From: AP-15 sp963832875 | GTDB lineage: Bacteria > Pseudomonadota > Alphaproteobacteria > ATCC43930 > CGMCC-115725 | Assembly (NCBI GenBank): GCA_963832875.1 | Contig: CAWHWB010000002.1 | Location: 186,001 to 250,000 of the forward strand | Direction of reading: 5' to 3' | Length of the DNA stretch: 64,000 bases | Shown: in pieces, positions 54,878 to 63,132 of the stretch | How the letters are laid out: every line of letters starts with the position of its first letter | Position numbering within the stretch: the stretch's first letter is position 1 | The notes under the pieces: model-generated | Told to the model about the DNA's origin: nothing | The model's database searches: none | Seen by the model: the letters and a program-made list of their open reading frames with translations, nothing else | Position numbers and translations under genes: made by a program

Positions 54878-56152
54878 ATGAGCGCCTCGCGCGCAGGGAG
54901 GCGGTCGAGTGTGAGCGGCCCGCAACACTACCCGCCGCATCGGCCGGAGAATTATCGCGACGCCGCAGGCCAGGACCGGCGGTGGCCGACCTATATCGGG
55001 ATCACCGGTCTGTTGCTGTTGATTATCGTCGCGCTGGCCGGCGGCATCATCTGGTATAATGCGGAAAAGTCGAGCGGGTTGGCGGTCGCCTCGGCGGAGC
55101 GGCTGATGCGCCAAGCCGACGAAAAGGTCATCGACCGCATCAAGCTGCTATACGATCCGATGTACGCCATCGTCGGCATCGCATCTTTGGTGCCGGAGCT
55201 CACCTCGCCTGCGATTAAGGACGATGCGAGCGCTAAAGTCGTGATGCTGCGGGCGTTGCGCATCTATCCGCAAATTCTGTCGCTCTATGTCGGGTTCGAC
55301 ACCGGCGATTTTTTCATGATTACCCATATCGCCGGCGAAAAGAGCGCCGCGCTGCGCAAGGCGCTGCACGCCCCCGACACCGCGATCTTCGCCAACGAGG
55401 TCATTACAGCCGGTGCCGCAGGCCAACTCACGGCACGATGGAGTTTTCTCGACGAGGTCGGAGCCGTCGTCGGCAGCCGCGCCGCAGCGCCGACCGCCTT
55501 CGATCCGCGTCAGCGGCCGTGGTACGGCACGGCGCAACGCAGCGACGTGGTCGAACACAGCGACCTCTACATCTTCGCCTCGAGCGGCGAGCCCGGATTT
55601 ACCCTGAGCCGCGGATTTAAAGGACCGACGCCGGGAGTGATGGGTGCCGATCTTGCCGCGGTCGATCTGGCGTATTTCCTGCAGCAGCAGCGCATTACCC
55701 CGACCAGCGCCGCGTTTATCTTTACCAAATCCGGCGAGGTCGTGGCTTTGCCGGACCCAACCCGGATCGCCGAGGCGGTCCGCGCCAATGGCCAGTCCAT
55801 GGTCAAGCCGCCGAAGATCGCCGACCTACACGACCCAGTGATCGAGGGGCTGGTCGCCGCCTACCAGAACGGCCGAATGGCTGGAACCCGCGTGTACGAC
55901 GTCGCCGGGCGCGCCTATATCAGCCGGGTGGTCGCGATCCCGCCGCGCTACGGTCGCGACCAGCTGTTGGCGATCACAGTTCCGGTCGATGAGATCGAAA
56001 AGCCGATCATCGATATCCGTGACGACACCCTGCTCTATTCGATAGCATTTCTGGTTTTTGCCTTGCCGCTTTACGTGACCCTGGTCGTCATCTGGATCGA
56101 TCGGCGCCTCGAACGAAGGACGGTCCGGTCGCGATTCCGCGACGACGAATAA
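54878..56152 (+). CDS. Cache-type sensor membrane protein without an output domain
   Basis: From ATG 54878 (GGAG upstream) the 424-residue protein has a cytoplasmic N-terminus, a helix at about residues 38-60 (IGITGLLLLIIVALAGGIIW), and a large periplasmic dCache-like region. This region has RIYPQILSLYVGFDTGDFFM, FDPRQRPWYGTAQRS (the typical Cache WY motif) and RGFKGPTPGVMGADL. A second helix (LYSIAFLVFALPLYVTLVVI) is followed by only about 16 residues before the stop. HAMP, cyclase, kinase or receptor domains expected next are missing. It sits between two aquaporin genes. Confidence 0.82.
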   Translation: MSASRAGRRSSVSGPQHYPPHRPENYRDAAGQDRRWPTYIGITGLLLLIIVALAGGIIWYNAEKSSGLAVASAERLMRQADEKVIDRIKLLYDPMYAIVGIASLVPELTSPAIKDDASAKVVMLRALRIYPQILSLYVGFDTGDFFMITHIAGEKSAALRKALHAPDTAIFANEVITAGAAGQLTARWSFLDEVGAVVGSRAAAPTAFDPRQRPWYGTAQRSDVVEHSDLYIFASSGEPGFTLSRGFKGPTPGVMGADLAAVDLAYFLQQQRITPTSAAFIFTKSGEVVALPDPTRIAEAVRANGQSMVKPPKIADLHDPVIEGLVAAYQNGRMAGTRVYDVAGRAYISRVVAIPPRYGRDQLLAITVPVDEIEKPIIDIRDDTLLYSIAFLVFALPLYVTLVVIWIDRRLERRTVRSRFRDDE

Positions 56153-56246
56153 GTCGGCGAAATCGCCTGCCAATTAATTAGTCTCAGGTTGTGGCGTCGG
56201 TTGTGCACCGGTAGAATATAGGTTGGTTAGCGTTAGGAGGACACCG

Positions 56247-56990
56247 ATGGACAGGGATATGTCCCGGCGCGTTATCGCCGAGTTCTTCGGCACGTTCTGG
56301 CTGGTGTTTGGCGGCTGCGGCGCCGCCGTTTTGGCCGCGGGTTTCCCACATTTGGGCATCGGTTTTCTTGGCGTTGCGTTCGCGTTCGGATTGACGCTGC
56401 TGACCATGGCCTATGCGGTGGGCCATATCTCGGGCGGCCATTTCAATCCGGCGGTGACGCTCGGCCTGTGGAGCGCCGGCCGCTGCGCCAGTAAGCACGT
56501 CATCCCCTACATCGTGGCCCAGGTCATCGCTGCCATCGCCGCCGCTGCGGTGCTGTGGGTGATCGCGTCGGGCCATCCCGGATTCGTCACCGACGGTTTT
56601 GCTTCGAACGGATACGGCGATTTCAGTCCCGGCAAATACAGCCTTGGCAGCTGCTTCGTCGACGAAGTGGTGATGACGTTTTTCTTTCTATTCATCATTA
56701 TCGGCACCACGTCAAAGGGCGCGGCCACCGGCTTCGCCGGAATTCCGATCGGGCTCGCGCTGACCCTGATCCATCTGGTGTCGATCCCGGTCACCAACAC
56801 ATCGGTCAATCCCGCGCGCAGCACCGGCCCGGCATTGTTTGCCGGCGCTCCTCATATCCATCAGCTCTGGCTGTTCTGGCTGGCGCCGATCATCGGAGCC
56901 GTCATTGCCGGGCTGCTGACCCGCTGGATGTATGAGTACGAAGCGATCGTCGACACCGTGGTCGTCGAGGAAAGACGGATCAGCCCTTAG
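56247..56990 (+). CDS. aqpZ: Aquaporin Z-like water channel
   Basis: The ATG at 56247 follows AGGAGGA and gives 247 residues, MDRDMSRRVIAEFFGTFWLV. It has six helices, both NPA boxes intact (SGGHFNPAVTLGLW and TSVNPARSTGPALF), and a conserved filter Arg. It should conduct water across the inner membrane. The gene is a paralog of the one at 53764 on the other strand, with the Cache sensor between them. Confidence 0.92.
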   Translation: MDRDMSRRVIAEFFGTFWLVFGGCGAAVLAAGFPHLGIGFLGVAFAFGLTLLTMAYAVGHISGGHFNPAVTLGLWSAGRCASKHVIPYIVAQVIAAIAAAAVLWVIASGHPGFVTDGFASNGYGDFSPGKYSLGSCFVDEVVMTFFFLFIIIGTTSKGAATGFAGIPIGLALTLIHLVSIPVTNTSVNPARSTGPALFAGAPHIHQLWLFWLAPIIGAVIAGLLTRWMYEYEAIVDTVVVEERRISP

Positions 56991-57002
56991 CGGCTTAAGC
57001 GG

Positions 57003-57906
57003 CTAATCCGGCCAGCGTCGGTGCACCCAGAGCCACAGCTCGGGGCGGTCGCGAATCCACGCTTCTAACGTCGCATTGACTTCCGCCGTCAGCGCAGCGA
57101 CATCGGCCTGCAAATCGCCGCTGTGCGGCAGCGGCAAAGGGGGAAAGGCGGTGAGCCGAAATTGCGCGCCGTCGAGCCGCTCGACGCGTGCCGGCAGGAC
57201 GTCGCAATCGAAGCGCAGTGCCAGCAGGGCCAGGGCCGGCGCGGTCATCGCCAGCCGGCCGAAGAACGGCGCGGCAATGCCGTCGTTCAGCTTCTGGTCG
57301 GCCAGCATGGTCAGGTGCTCGCCGCGGGACAGCACGGCAAAGGCGCGCCGCGCCGCGGCCGCACCCTTGGGGATATATTCGCCACGATCGCCGCGAAACC
57401 GGGTGATCAGGCGGTCGATCAGCGGGTTGTTGGCGGCGCGGTAGATCTGCGTGACCGGCGCCCCGTATTGGGCCGCGGCGAGCGCAGCGATCTCCCAATT
57501 AGCGATATGGCCGGAAAATATGATCATCCGCCGCCCGGCCGCGACCGCCCGGTCGATGTGCTCGATGCCGTGGGTCTCGACGCGTCCGTCCGGCGCGAAC
57601 ACGCGAATTTCGCGCAGATGCGGATATTCGGCAGCGACCCGGCCGAGATTGTCCCACATGCCGGCAACGATTTGTTCGATCTCGACATCTGGAAGATTGG
57701 GAAAGGCGCGGCGCAGATTGATCCGCGCGCGTTTCGAGAACTCCCAGGAACGGACCGAGGCGTCGTCCGACCGCTCCGCCCAAGGTGGACGCCCAATCGA
57801 TCGGCAACAATCGGAACGCACCAAACACCGCCGCCGCTCCCCAGGCTTCGAGCCGGTGGCCGAGCCGCGGCACCTTAAAGCTGGCGCCGGTCCGGATCGT
57901 GTCCAT
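57003..57906 (-). pseudogene. lpxL: Lauroyl acyltransferase LpxL/HtrB, one-base insertion
   Basis: The start MDTIRTGASFKVPRLGHRLE (ATG 57906) runs to GPFLGV. One extra base near 57738 shifts the frame. The next frame continues exactly as expected with SKRARINLRRAFPNLPDVEI, the HX4E acyltransferase motif SGHIANWEI, ANNPLIDRLITRFRG and WVHRRWPD at the end. The enzyme adds a secondary acyl chain to lipid A. All operon neighbours are intact, so a sequencing error is likely; otherwise it is a recent mutation. It overlaps the end of lpxK by 32 bases. Confidence 0.85.
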
Positions 57907-58900
57907 GGCCGGCGGGCCCTCCCACGACCGGGTCGAGGAGCCCAGCCAATGCTGCAAGATCGAGCCAATCGATTTCGACCTCCAGCACCTCGACCCCGTA
58001 ATGCGCGGCGGCTGGCACCCGCACGAAATCCTTTGCCGTCGTCACCAGGCGCGCGTTCTCGCGCTCCGCTGCCCGGCGCAGCTCCGCGATTTCGCCGAGG
58101 CTGAAGGGGTGATGGTCGGCAAAGCGCCGCGCGCCGACGAGTTCGACGCCGAGCCCGCGCAGCGTCGCGAAGAATTTTTCCGGCCGACCAATCCCGGCAA
58201 AGGCGAAGACGCGGCTCCCGGCGAACCGCTCTCCGGCGACCGGCGCCAGCACCGCCGGTATCGTTGGCCGCTGTTCGGCGAGGCCGTTCGCGCCGGCCGG
58301 CGTCGGCTCCCCTTCGGCGGCGAGCAGCACGACGCCGTCGGCGCGGGCGAGGCCGCGGCGGCAATTCTCGCGCAGCGGGCCGGCCGGCATCACCCGTCCA
58401 TTACCGAAACCATAGGTGGCATCGACGACGATTAGCGCCAGGGTCTTGGCGATCGACGGATTCTGGAAGCCATCGTCGAGCAGGATCGCCTCGGCGCCGG
58501 CCTTGGCGGCGGCGGCAACTCCCGCGGCACGGTCGCGCGCGACCCAACACGGCGCACGTGCGGCATGCAGCAGCGCTTCGTCGCCGACCGCTATCGCATT
58601 GTGGCGCGCCGGATCAACTATCACCGGCCCGGCGAGTCGGCCGCCATAGCCGCGCGTTACCACATGGGCCGTTCGGCCGCGCGCCGCGAGCCAATCGACG
58701 AGCGCGATCACCACTGGCGTTTTTCCGGTCCCGCCGGAGTTAAGGTTGCCGACACAGATCACCGGCACCGGCCCGCGATACGGGCGCGCCAATGCTCGGC
58801 GCAGTCGGCCGGCTGCGTCCCAGGTGGCGCCGATAGGCAGCAGTAAATCAGCCGCGAGCCCGGGCTCCTTTCCCCAAAACGCCGGGGCCGCGCGCATCAT
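57875..58900 (-). CDS. lpxK: Tetraacyldisaccharide 4'-kinase
   Basis: The 341-residue enzyme starts MMRAAPAFWGKEPGLAADLL (58900 or 58897), overlapping the waaA stop by ATGA. It has VPVICVGNLNSGGTGKTPVV (P-loop) near residue 41, VVTRGYGGRL, GDEALLHA, AILLDDGFQNPSIAK and the C-terminal FADHHPFS and VTTAKDFVRVP. It phosphorylates the 4' position of the lipid A disaccharide. Second-last gene of the lipid A operon. Confidence 0.93.
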   Translation of the reverse strand: MMRAAPAFWGKEPGLAADLLLPIGATWDAAGRLRRALARPYRGPVPVICVGNLNSGGTGKTPVVIALVDWLAARGRTAHVVTRGYGGRLAGPVIVDPARHNAIAVGDEALLHAARAPCWVARDRAAGVAAAAKAGAEAILLDDGFQNPSIAKTLALIVVDATYGFGNGRVMPAGPLRENCRRGLARADGVVLLAAEGEPTPAGANGLAEQRPTIPAVLAPVAGERFAGSRVFAFAGIGRPEKFFATLRGLGVELVGARRFADHHPFSLGEIAELRRAAERENARLVTTAKDFVRVPAAAHYGVEVLEVEIDWLDLAALAGLLDPVVGGPAGHGHDPDRRQL

Positions 58901-60240
58901 GCCCGCAGCGAATGCGGCGGCTCGGCCCGGTTTTCGACGGCGACCCCCTCCTGCGGCGGGCGAAGAGGTGGCGCGAGGCCGTCGAGCCATGGCGCGAGAT
59001 AGGTTAGGACGCTCTCGAGAATGCCCTCGCAGGCAGCCGCGGCCCGCGCGCCCGCGGCGCAGTGCTGGGCGCGCAGCCGGCGATCGGCCAGGAGAGCGGC
59101 CACGGCGTGCGCCAACTCCTCGACGCCGGTTACGGTCTGCGCCGCTCCGACTGCCGCCAGCGCCGCCGCCATGCCCGTGCAATTGCTCATATCAGGGCCG
59201 TGCAGCACAGCGCAATCCAGACGGACGGCCTCGAACGGGTTGTGTCCCCCTTTTGGCGTCAGTGACCCGCCGATAAAGGCGATTCCGGCGAGGCGATAAA
59301 ACAGTCCGAGCTCCCCGATCGTGTCGGCGAGGTAGATTTCGGTCTCGCCGATGACGGCATCGCCGCGGCTGCGCCGGGCGAGCTTCAGCCCGCGCCCCGC
59401 GAGCATTGCGGCAACCGCGTCGCCGCGCGCTGGATGACGCGGAGCGATGATTGTGAGCAGGCCGGCGTGATCGGCGGCGAGCCGGCGATGGACCCCGGCC
59501 GCGATCTCCTCCTCGCCCGCATGCGTGCTGGCGGCCAGCCATAGCGGACGCGATCCGATTTGCCGGCGCAGGCGCCATAGTTGCGCCTGGTCGACGGGCA
59601 GTTCGGCCCCAGCAGACTTCAGGTCGCCGACCGCGGCCACGTTGCGGGCGCCGAGCCGGCGCAGGCGCTCGGCCTGTTCCGCATCCTGAGCCAGGCACTG
59701 CGCGAAGGCGCCGAGCATTGGGCCGATCAGTCCCGGCCACCGGCGCCAGCGCAGGTACGCGCGTTCCGACAATCGGCCATTGACCAGCAACATCGGAATC
59801 CCGCGGGCATGCGTCGCCAGCACCAGGTTCGGCCATAGCTCGGATTCGACCCAAAGCGCCAGATCGGGTTGCCAATGACCGAGAAATCGCTCGATCCACC
59901 CGTGCAGGTCGACCGGCACGAATTGATGTCGTGCTTTCACCGGCAATCGCGTTTCGAGCAGCCGGGCAGAGGCGACCGTGCCGGTGGTGACCAGGATCTC
60001 TATCTTGGGCCGAGTCTGCAGCAGCAGTTCGATCAGCCGCAGCATCGTCGTCGCTTCGCCGACGCTCGCGGCGTGGATCCATACCAGCGGCCCAGGCGGC
60101 CGGGCGCTGCCGGCATAGCCCCGGCGTTCGCGCAGCCGCGCGCCATCCTCCTTACCGCGCCGGCGCCGCCGCTCCAGGTAGAGCAGCACCAGCGGCGACA
60201 ATGGCCGGGTCAGCGCGCGATACAGGAGCGGCAGCAGCAT
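58897..60240 (-). CDS. waaA: 3-deoxy-D-manno-octulosonic acid transferase
   Basis: From MLLPLLYRALTRPLSPLVLL (ATG 60240) the product has 447 residues with an N-terminal membrane anchor and the GT-B fold. Motifs are PLVWIHAASVGEATT near residue 55, ILVTTGTVASARLL, VPVDLHGWIERFLGHWQPDL, VESELWPNLVLA, LAASTHAGEEE and GGSLTPKGGHNPFEA. It transfers KDO to lipid IVA. The start overlaps the DUF374 stop by one base (TGATG). Operon with lpxK. Confidence 0.93.
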   Translation of the reverse strand: MLLPLLYRALTRPLSPLVLLYLERRRRRGKEDGARLRERRGYAGSARPPGPLVWIHAASVGEATTMLRLIELLLQTRPKIEILVTTGTVASARLLETRLPVKARHQFVPVDLHGWIERFLGHWQPDLALWVESELWPNLVLATHARGIPMLLVNGRLSERAYLRWRRWPGLIGPMLGAFAQCLAQDAEQAERLRRLGARNVAAVGDLKSAGAELPVDQAQLWRLRRQIGSRPLWLAASTHAGEEEIAAGVHRRLAADHAGLLTIIAPRHPARGDAVAAMLAGRGLKLARRSRGDAVIGETEIYLADTIGELGLFYRLAGIAFIGGSLTPKGGHNPFEAVRLDCAVLHGPDMSNCTGMAAALAAVGAAQTVTGVEELAHAVAALLADRRLRAQHCAAGARAAAACEGILESVLTYLAPWLDGLAPPLRPPQEGVAVENRAEPPHSLRA

Positions 60241-61142
60241 CAGCGCGGCTTTTCTCGGCGAAACCCCACCTCCGGCAGCCCGTCGCGCCAGCCTTCTCCC
60301 GGCAGGCGAGAAGGAGGAGGGACCCGCGTAGCGGGAGAGTTTGCCCCCGACTTGATCCGGGGATGAGGGGCCGATGGCGAGGAGGAGATTGCGTCCGCCG
60401 ACGATCGGCACGAGATGTTCGAAGCGCCGGGGATTGTCGGTGCAGCCGTCCCGGCTTTAACTGGTGCCGGTGCAGCATGCCCGACTTGGCGATCGGCATG
60501 CTCGACCATCTCGAGCATGCGCTTTTCAATCAGGCGCCGGGCGTGCTCGACCCCCATTTCATCGAGTTCGGCGGCAACTTCGATCGGCTCGCCCCACAGA
60601 AACACTCCGCGTCCGAACGGAAGCGCAATGTGAAACCGGTCCCATGTTGCGGCGATAAACCGCCGGCTCGTCGCATAGGTGATCGGCACGATCGGCACCT
60701 GGGCCAGCCGCGCAACATTGACGATTCCGATGCTGGCGATCATCGCCGGACCGCGTGGGCCGTCCGGCGTGATCGCGACGCAATCGCCGTCCTTCAATTT
60801 TTTCAGCATCGAGCGCAGCGCAGCCGAACCGCCCCGACGCGTCGAGCCGGCAATCGCGTCGATCCCGAAATAGGCGACCGCGTCGGCGATGATCCGCCCG
60901 TCGCGATGCGCCGAGATCAGCATGTGCATCGGCGCCATTCGGTGCCATCCCAGCGGGATCATCATCATCCGGCCATGCCAAAACGCGCCGATGAATGGGC
61001 GACCTGCAACTAGCAGCCGCCACGGCCATTCGCTGTTTTCGACCGTCCAGCGGTTGGTGCGATAGACGATGCGGATATAATAATGGATCGCCCAGCATGC
61101 TGCTCGCCGCAGCCGGGGATGGCGCAGCAGGCGACGCCACAT
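60240..61142 (-). CDS. DUF374 lysophospholipid-acyltransferase-like protein with repeat-derived tail
   Basis: The 300-residue protein has the DUF374 core: FIGAFWHGRMMMIPLGW near residue 52, LISAHRDGRIIADAVAYFG, GSTRRGGSAALRSMLK and AITPDGPRGPAMIAS, normally ~220 residues long and encoded next to waaA. The last ~75 residues (GASNISCRSSADAISSSPSA onward) are encoded by repeat-like DNA at about 60290-60460 and look unrelated. The stop still couples to waaA (TGATG). It may act in lipid A or phospholipid acylation. Confidence 0.85.
   Translation of the reverse strand: MWRRLLRHPRLRRAACWAIHYYIRIVYRTNRWTVENSEWPWRLLVAGRPFIGAFWHGRMMMIPLGWHRMAPMHMLISAHRDGRIIADAVAYFGIDAIAGSTRRGGSAALRSMLKKLKDGDCVAITPDGPRGPAMIASIGIVNVARLAQVPIVPITYATSRRFIAATWDRFHIALPFGRGVFLWGEPIEVAAELDEMGVEHARRLIEKRMLEMVEHADRQVGHAAPAPVKAGTAAPTIPGASNISCRSSADAISSSPSAPHPRIKSGANSPATRVPPPSRLPGEGWRDGLPEVGFRREKPR
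60290..60390. repeat. REP-like sequence inside the DUF374 C-terminus
   Basis: TCTCCCGGCAGGCGAGAAGG and GACCCGCGTAGCGGGAG are short hairpins, followed by GACTTGATCCGGGGATGAGG, a sequence type common in alphaproteobacterial intergenic repeats. Here it is read through as coding DNA in the minus-strand frame. Confidence 0.5.
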
Positions 61143-61160
61143 GACCGCGCCCGGCGAACC

Positions 61161-62972
61161 TCAAAGCGTTGCCGCGATCGCTGGAGCCGCGGCGGTGATT
61201 TCGCACTCATCGGCAAACTGCATCGCATGGAGCCGCGCGTAGGGACCGTTGCGGGCCAGGAGCTCGGCGTGCCGGCCGCTCTCGACGATACGGCCGCGAT
61301 CGACGACGCAGATCAGATCGGCGCCCTGCACCGTCGACAGGCGGTGCGCGATGACCAGCGTCGTGCGCCCGCGAATGAGGGTCCGCAGCGCCGCCTGCAC
61401 CTGGCGTTCGGATTCGCTGTCGAGCGCAGAGGTCGCCTCGTCGAGCAGCAGAATCGGCGCGTCTTTCAGCATTGCCCGAGCGATCGCCAGACGCTGGCGC
61501 TGGCCGCCGGAGAGACGTACGCCATGCTCGCCGACCACCGTATCGTAGCCGTTCGGCAGCTCGCGGATAAAGCTCTCGGCGCCGGCCGCGCGCGCCGCCG
61601 CCTCGATATCCGCGACCGAGGCGCCGAAGCGGCCATAGGCGATGTTGGCCCGCAGAGTGTCGTCAAACAGCGTGACTTCCTGGGCAACGAGGGCCACCGC
61701 CCCACGCAGGGACGCGAGTGTCACGTCGCGTACATCCTGACCGTCGATCGCGATGCTGCCTTCGTCGACATCGTAAAAACGGGGGATGAGGTTGAGCAGC
61801 GTCGATTTTCCGGCGCCCGACGCGCCGACCAGCGCCACCGTTCGCCCGGCTGGGATGGTCAGGGAAATGCGGTCGAGCGCGACCGCGCCGGGGGCATAGC
61901 CAAAGCGGACCCGGTTGAAGCAGATCTCGCCGCCGGCAACGCGCAGCGACCGGGCGTCGGGCAGGTCGCGGATCGTCGGCTCGACATCGAAAACCTGAAA
62001 GATCCGCTGCGCCGCGGCCAACCCCTCCTGCAACGAAGCATTCAAATTGGCGAGACTCTTCAGCGGCTGATAGGCGAGCAGCAACGCGGTGATGAACGAG
62101 AAGAACGCGCCAGGGGTGCGCGATCCGGCAATCACCTGATGGCCGCCATAGAGGATGACGACCGCGATCGCCGCACCTCCCAGTGTTTCCATCATCGGTG
62201 AGGCCCGCGAGCGCGTGCGAGTCGCCCGGTCGATCAGAGCGTAAACGCGCTCGAAAAGCCCCGCGGCGCGGCGCTCTTCGTATTCTTCCATGCCATAAGC
62301 CTTGACCAGGCGAGCGCCCTGGAAGGTCTGGCTCAGCAAAGTCGTCAGCTGGCCGATCTCGGCCTGGGTGTTGGCCGAAACCCGGCGCATGCGGCGGCCG
62401 ATGCCGACGATCGGATGGATCGCCAGCGGAAAGACGAAGAAAGAGACCAGGGCCAAGAGCCAGTCCTGATAGAACATGACCCCGACCAGGAAGAGGACGG
62501 TCAGCGCATCCTTGCCGATCGCGCCGAGCACGTTGGCTGCGGCGCTGCGCAACAGGGCCGCATCGCTGGTGAAGCGCGAGATCAGGCTGCCGCTCGGATG
62601 GGCGTGGAAATAAGAAAGATCGGCGCGCATCAGCCGAGTGAACAGCGCGATCTGGACATCGGCGATGACGCGCTGGCCGACGCGGTTCATCAGCACCGCC
62701 TCGCCGTAATCGGCCAGCCCCTTGACGAGCGCGATGGCAAGTGCGCCGCCGGCAATCAGTAGCAGCAGCGAGCCGTCTCGTCCGACAAAGATGCGGTCGA
62801 GCACCGGTTGCATCAACCAGGCACGCAACGCGGTGCTGCCGGCCGCGGCGCCCATCAACACAAAAGCGAGCGCGATACGCGCCAGATGCGGGCGCATAAA
62901 GTCGCGCGCCAGGCGCCATACGAGCACTGCCGTACGTGCGCCCTCTTCTAGGATCGGCGGCTTTTTGAACAT
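61161..62972 (-). CDS. msbA: Lipid A export ABC transporter/permease MsbA
   Basis: The 603-residue half-transporter has six helices in the N-terminal ~330 residues and a C-terminal ATPase. This has Walker A GASGAGKSTLLNLIPRFYD near residue 391, Q-loop VALVAQEVTLFDDT, signature LSGGQRQRLAIARA, Walker B ILLLDEATSALDSESE and H-loop VIAHRLSTV. It flips lipid A-core across the inner membrane. First gene of the minus-strand lipid A operon; only 18 bases before DUF374. Confidence 0.93.
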   Translation of the reverse strand: MFKKPPILEEGARTAVLVWRLARDFMRPHLARIALAFVLMGAAAGSTALRAWLMQPVLDRIFVGRDGSLLLLIAGGALAIALVKGLADYGEAVLMNRVGQRVIADVQIALFTRLMRADLSYFHAHPSGSLISRFTSDAALLRSAAANVLGAIGKDALTVLFLVGVMFYQDWLLALVSFFVFPLAIHPIVGIGRRMRRVSANTQAEIGQLTTLLSQTFQGARLVKAYGMEEYEERRAAGLFERVYALIDRATRTRSRASPMMETLGGAAIAVVILYGGHQVIAGSRTPGAFFSFITALLLAYQPLKSLANLNASLQEGLAAAQRIFQVFDVEPTIRDLPDARSLRVAGGEICFNRVRFGYAPGAVALDRISLTIPAGRTVALVGASGAGKSTLLNLIPRFYDVDEGSIAIDGQDVRDVTLASLRGAVALVAQEVTLFDDTLRANIAYGRFGASVADIEAAARAAGAESFIRELPNGYDTVVGEHGVRLSGGQRQRLAIARAMLKDAPILLLDEATSALDSESERQVQAALRTLIRGRTTLVIAHRLSTVQGADLICVVDRGRIVESGRHAELLARNGPYARLHAMQFADECEITAAAPAIAATL

Positions 62973-63132
62973 GGGTCCCCGCCGGCAGTGTTAGTGGCGG
63001 GGACCTGTCTTGGCAAGCGCGGCGGCCCGCTCTGCGCCCGGGCGAACGGGAAGCGCCGTCTCGCCCTCACCCGCCTCCGTTCGGATCACGGTCCGGTGCC
63101 CGGGTGGGTGAGGGTCTCGCTTGTGATTCGCC

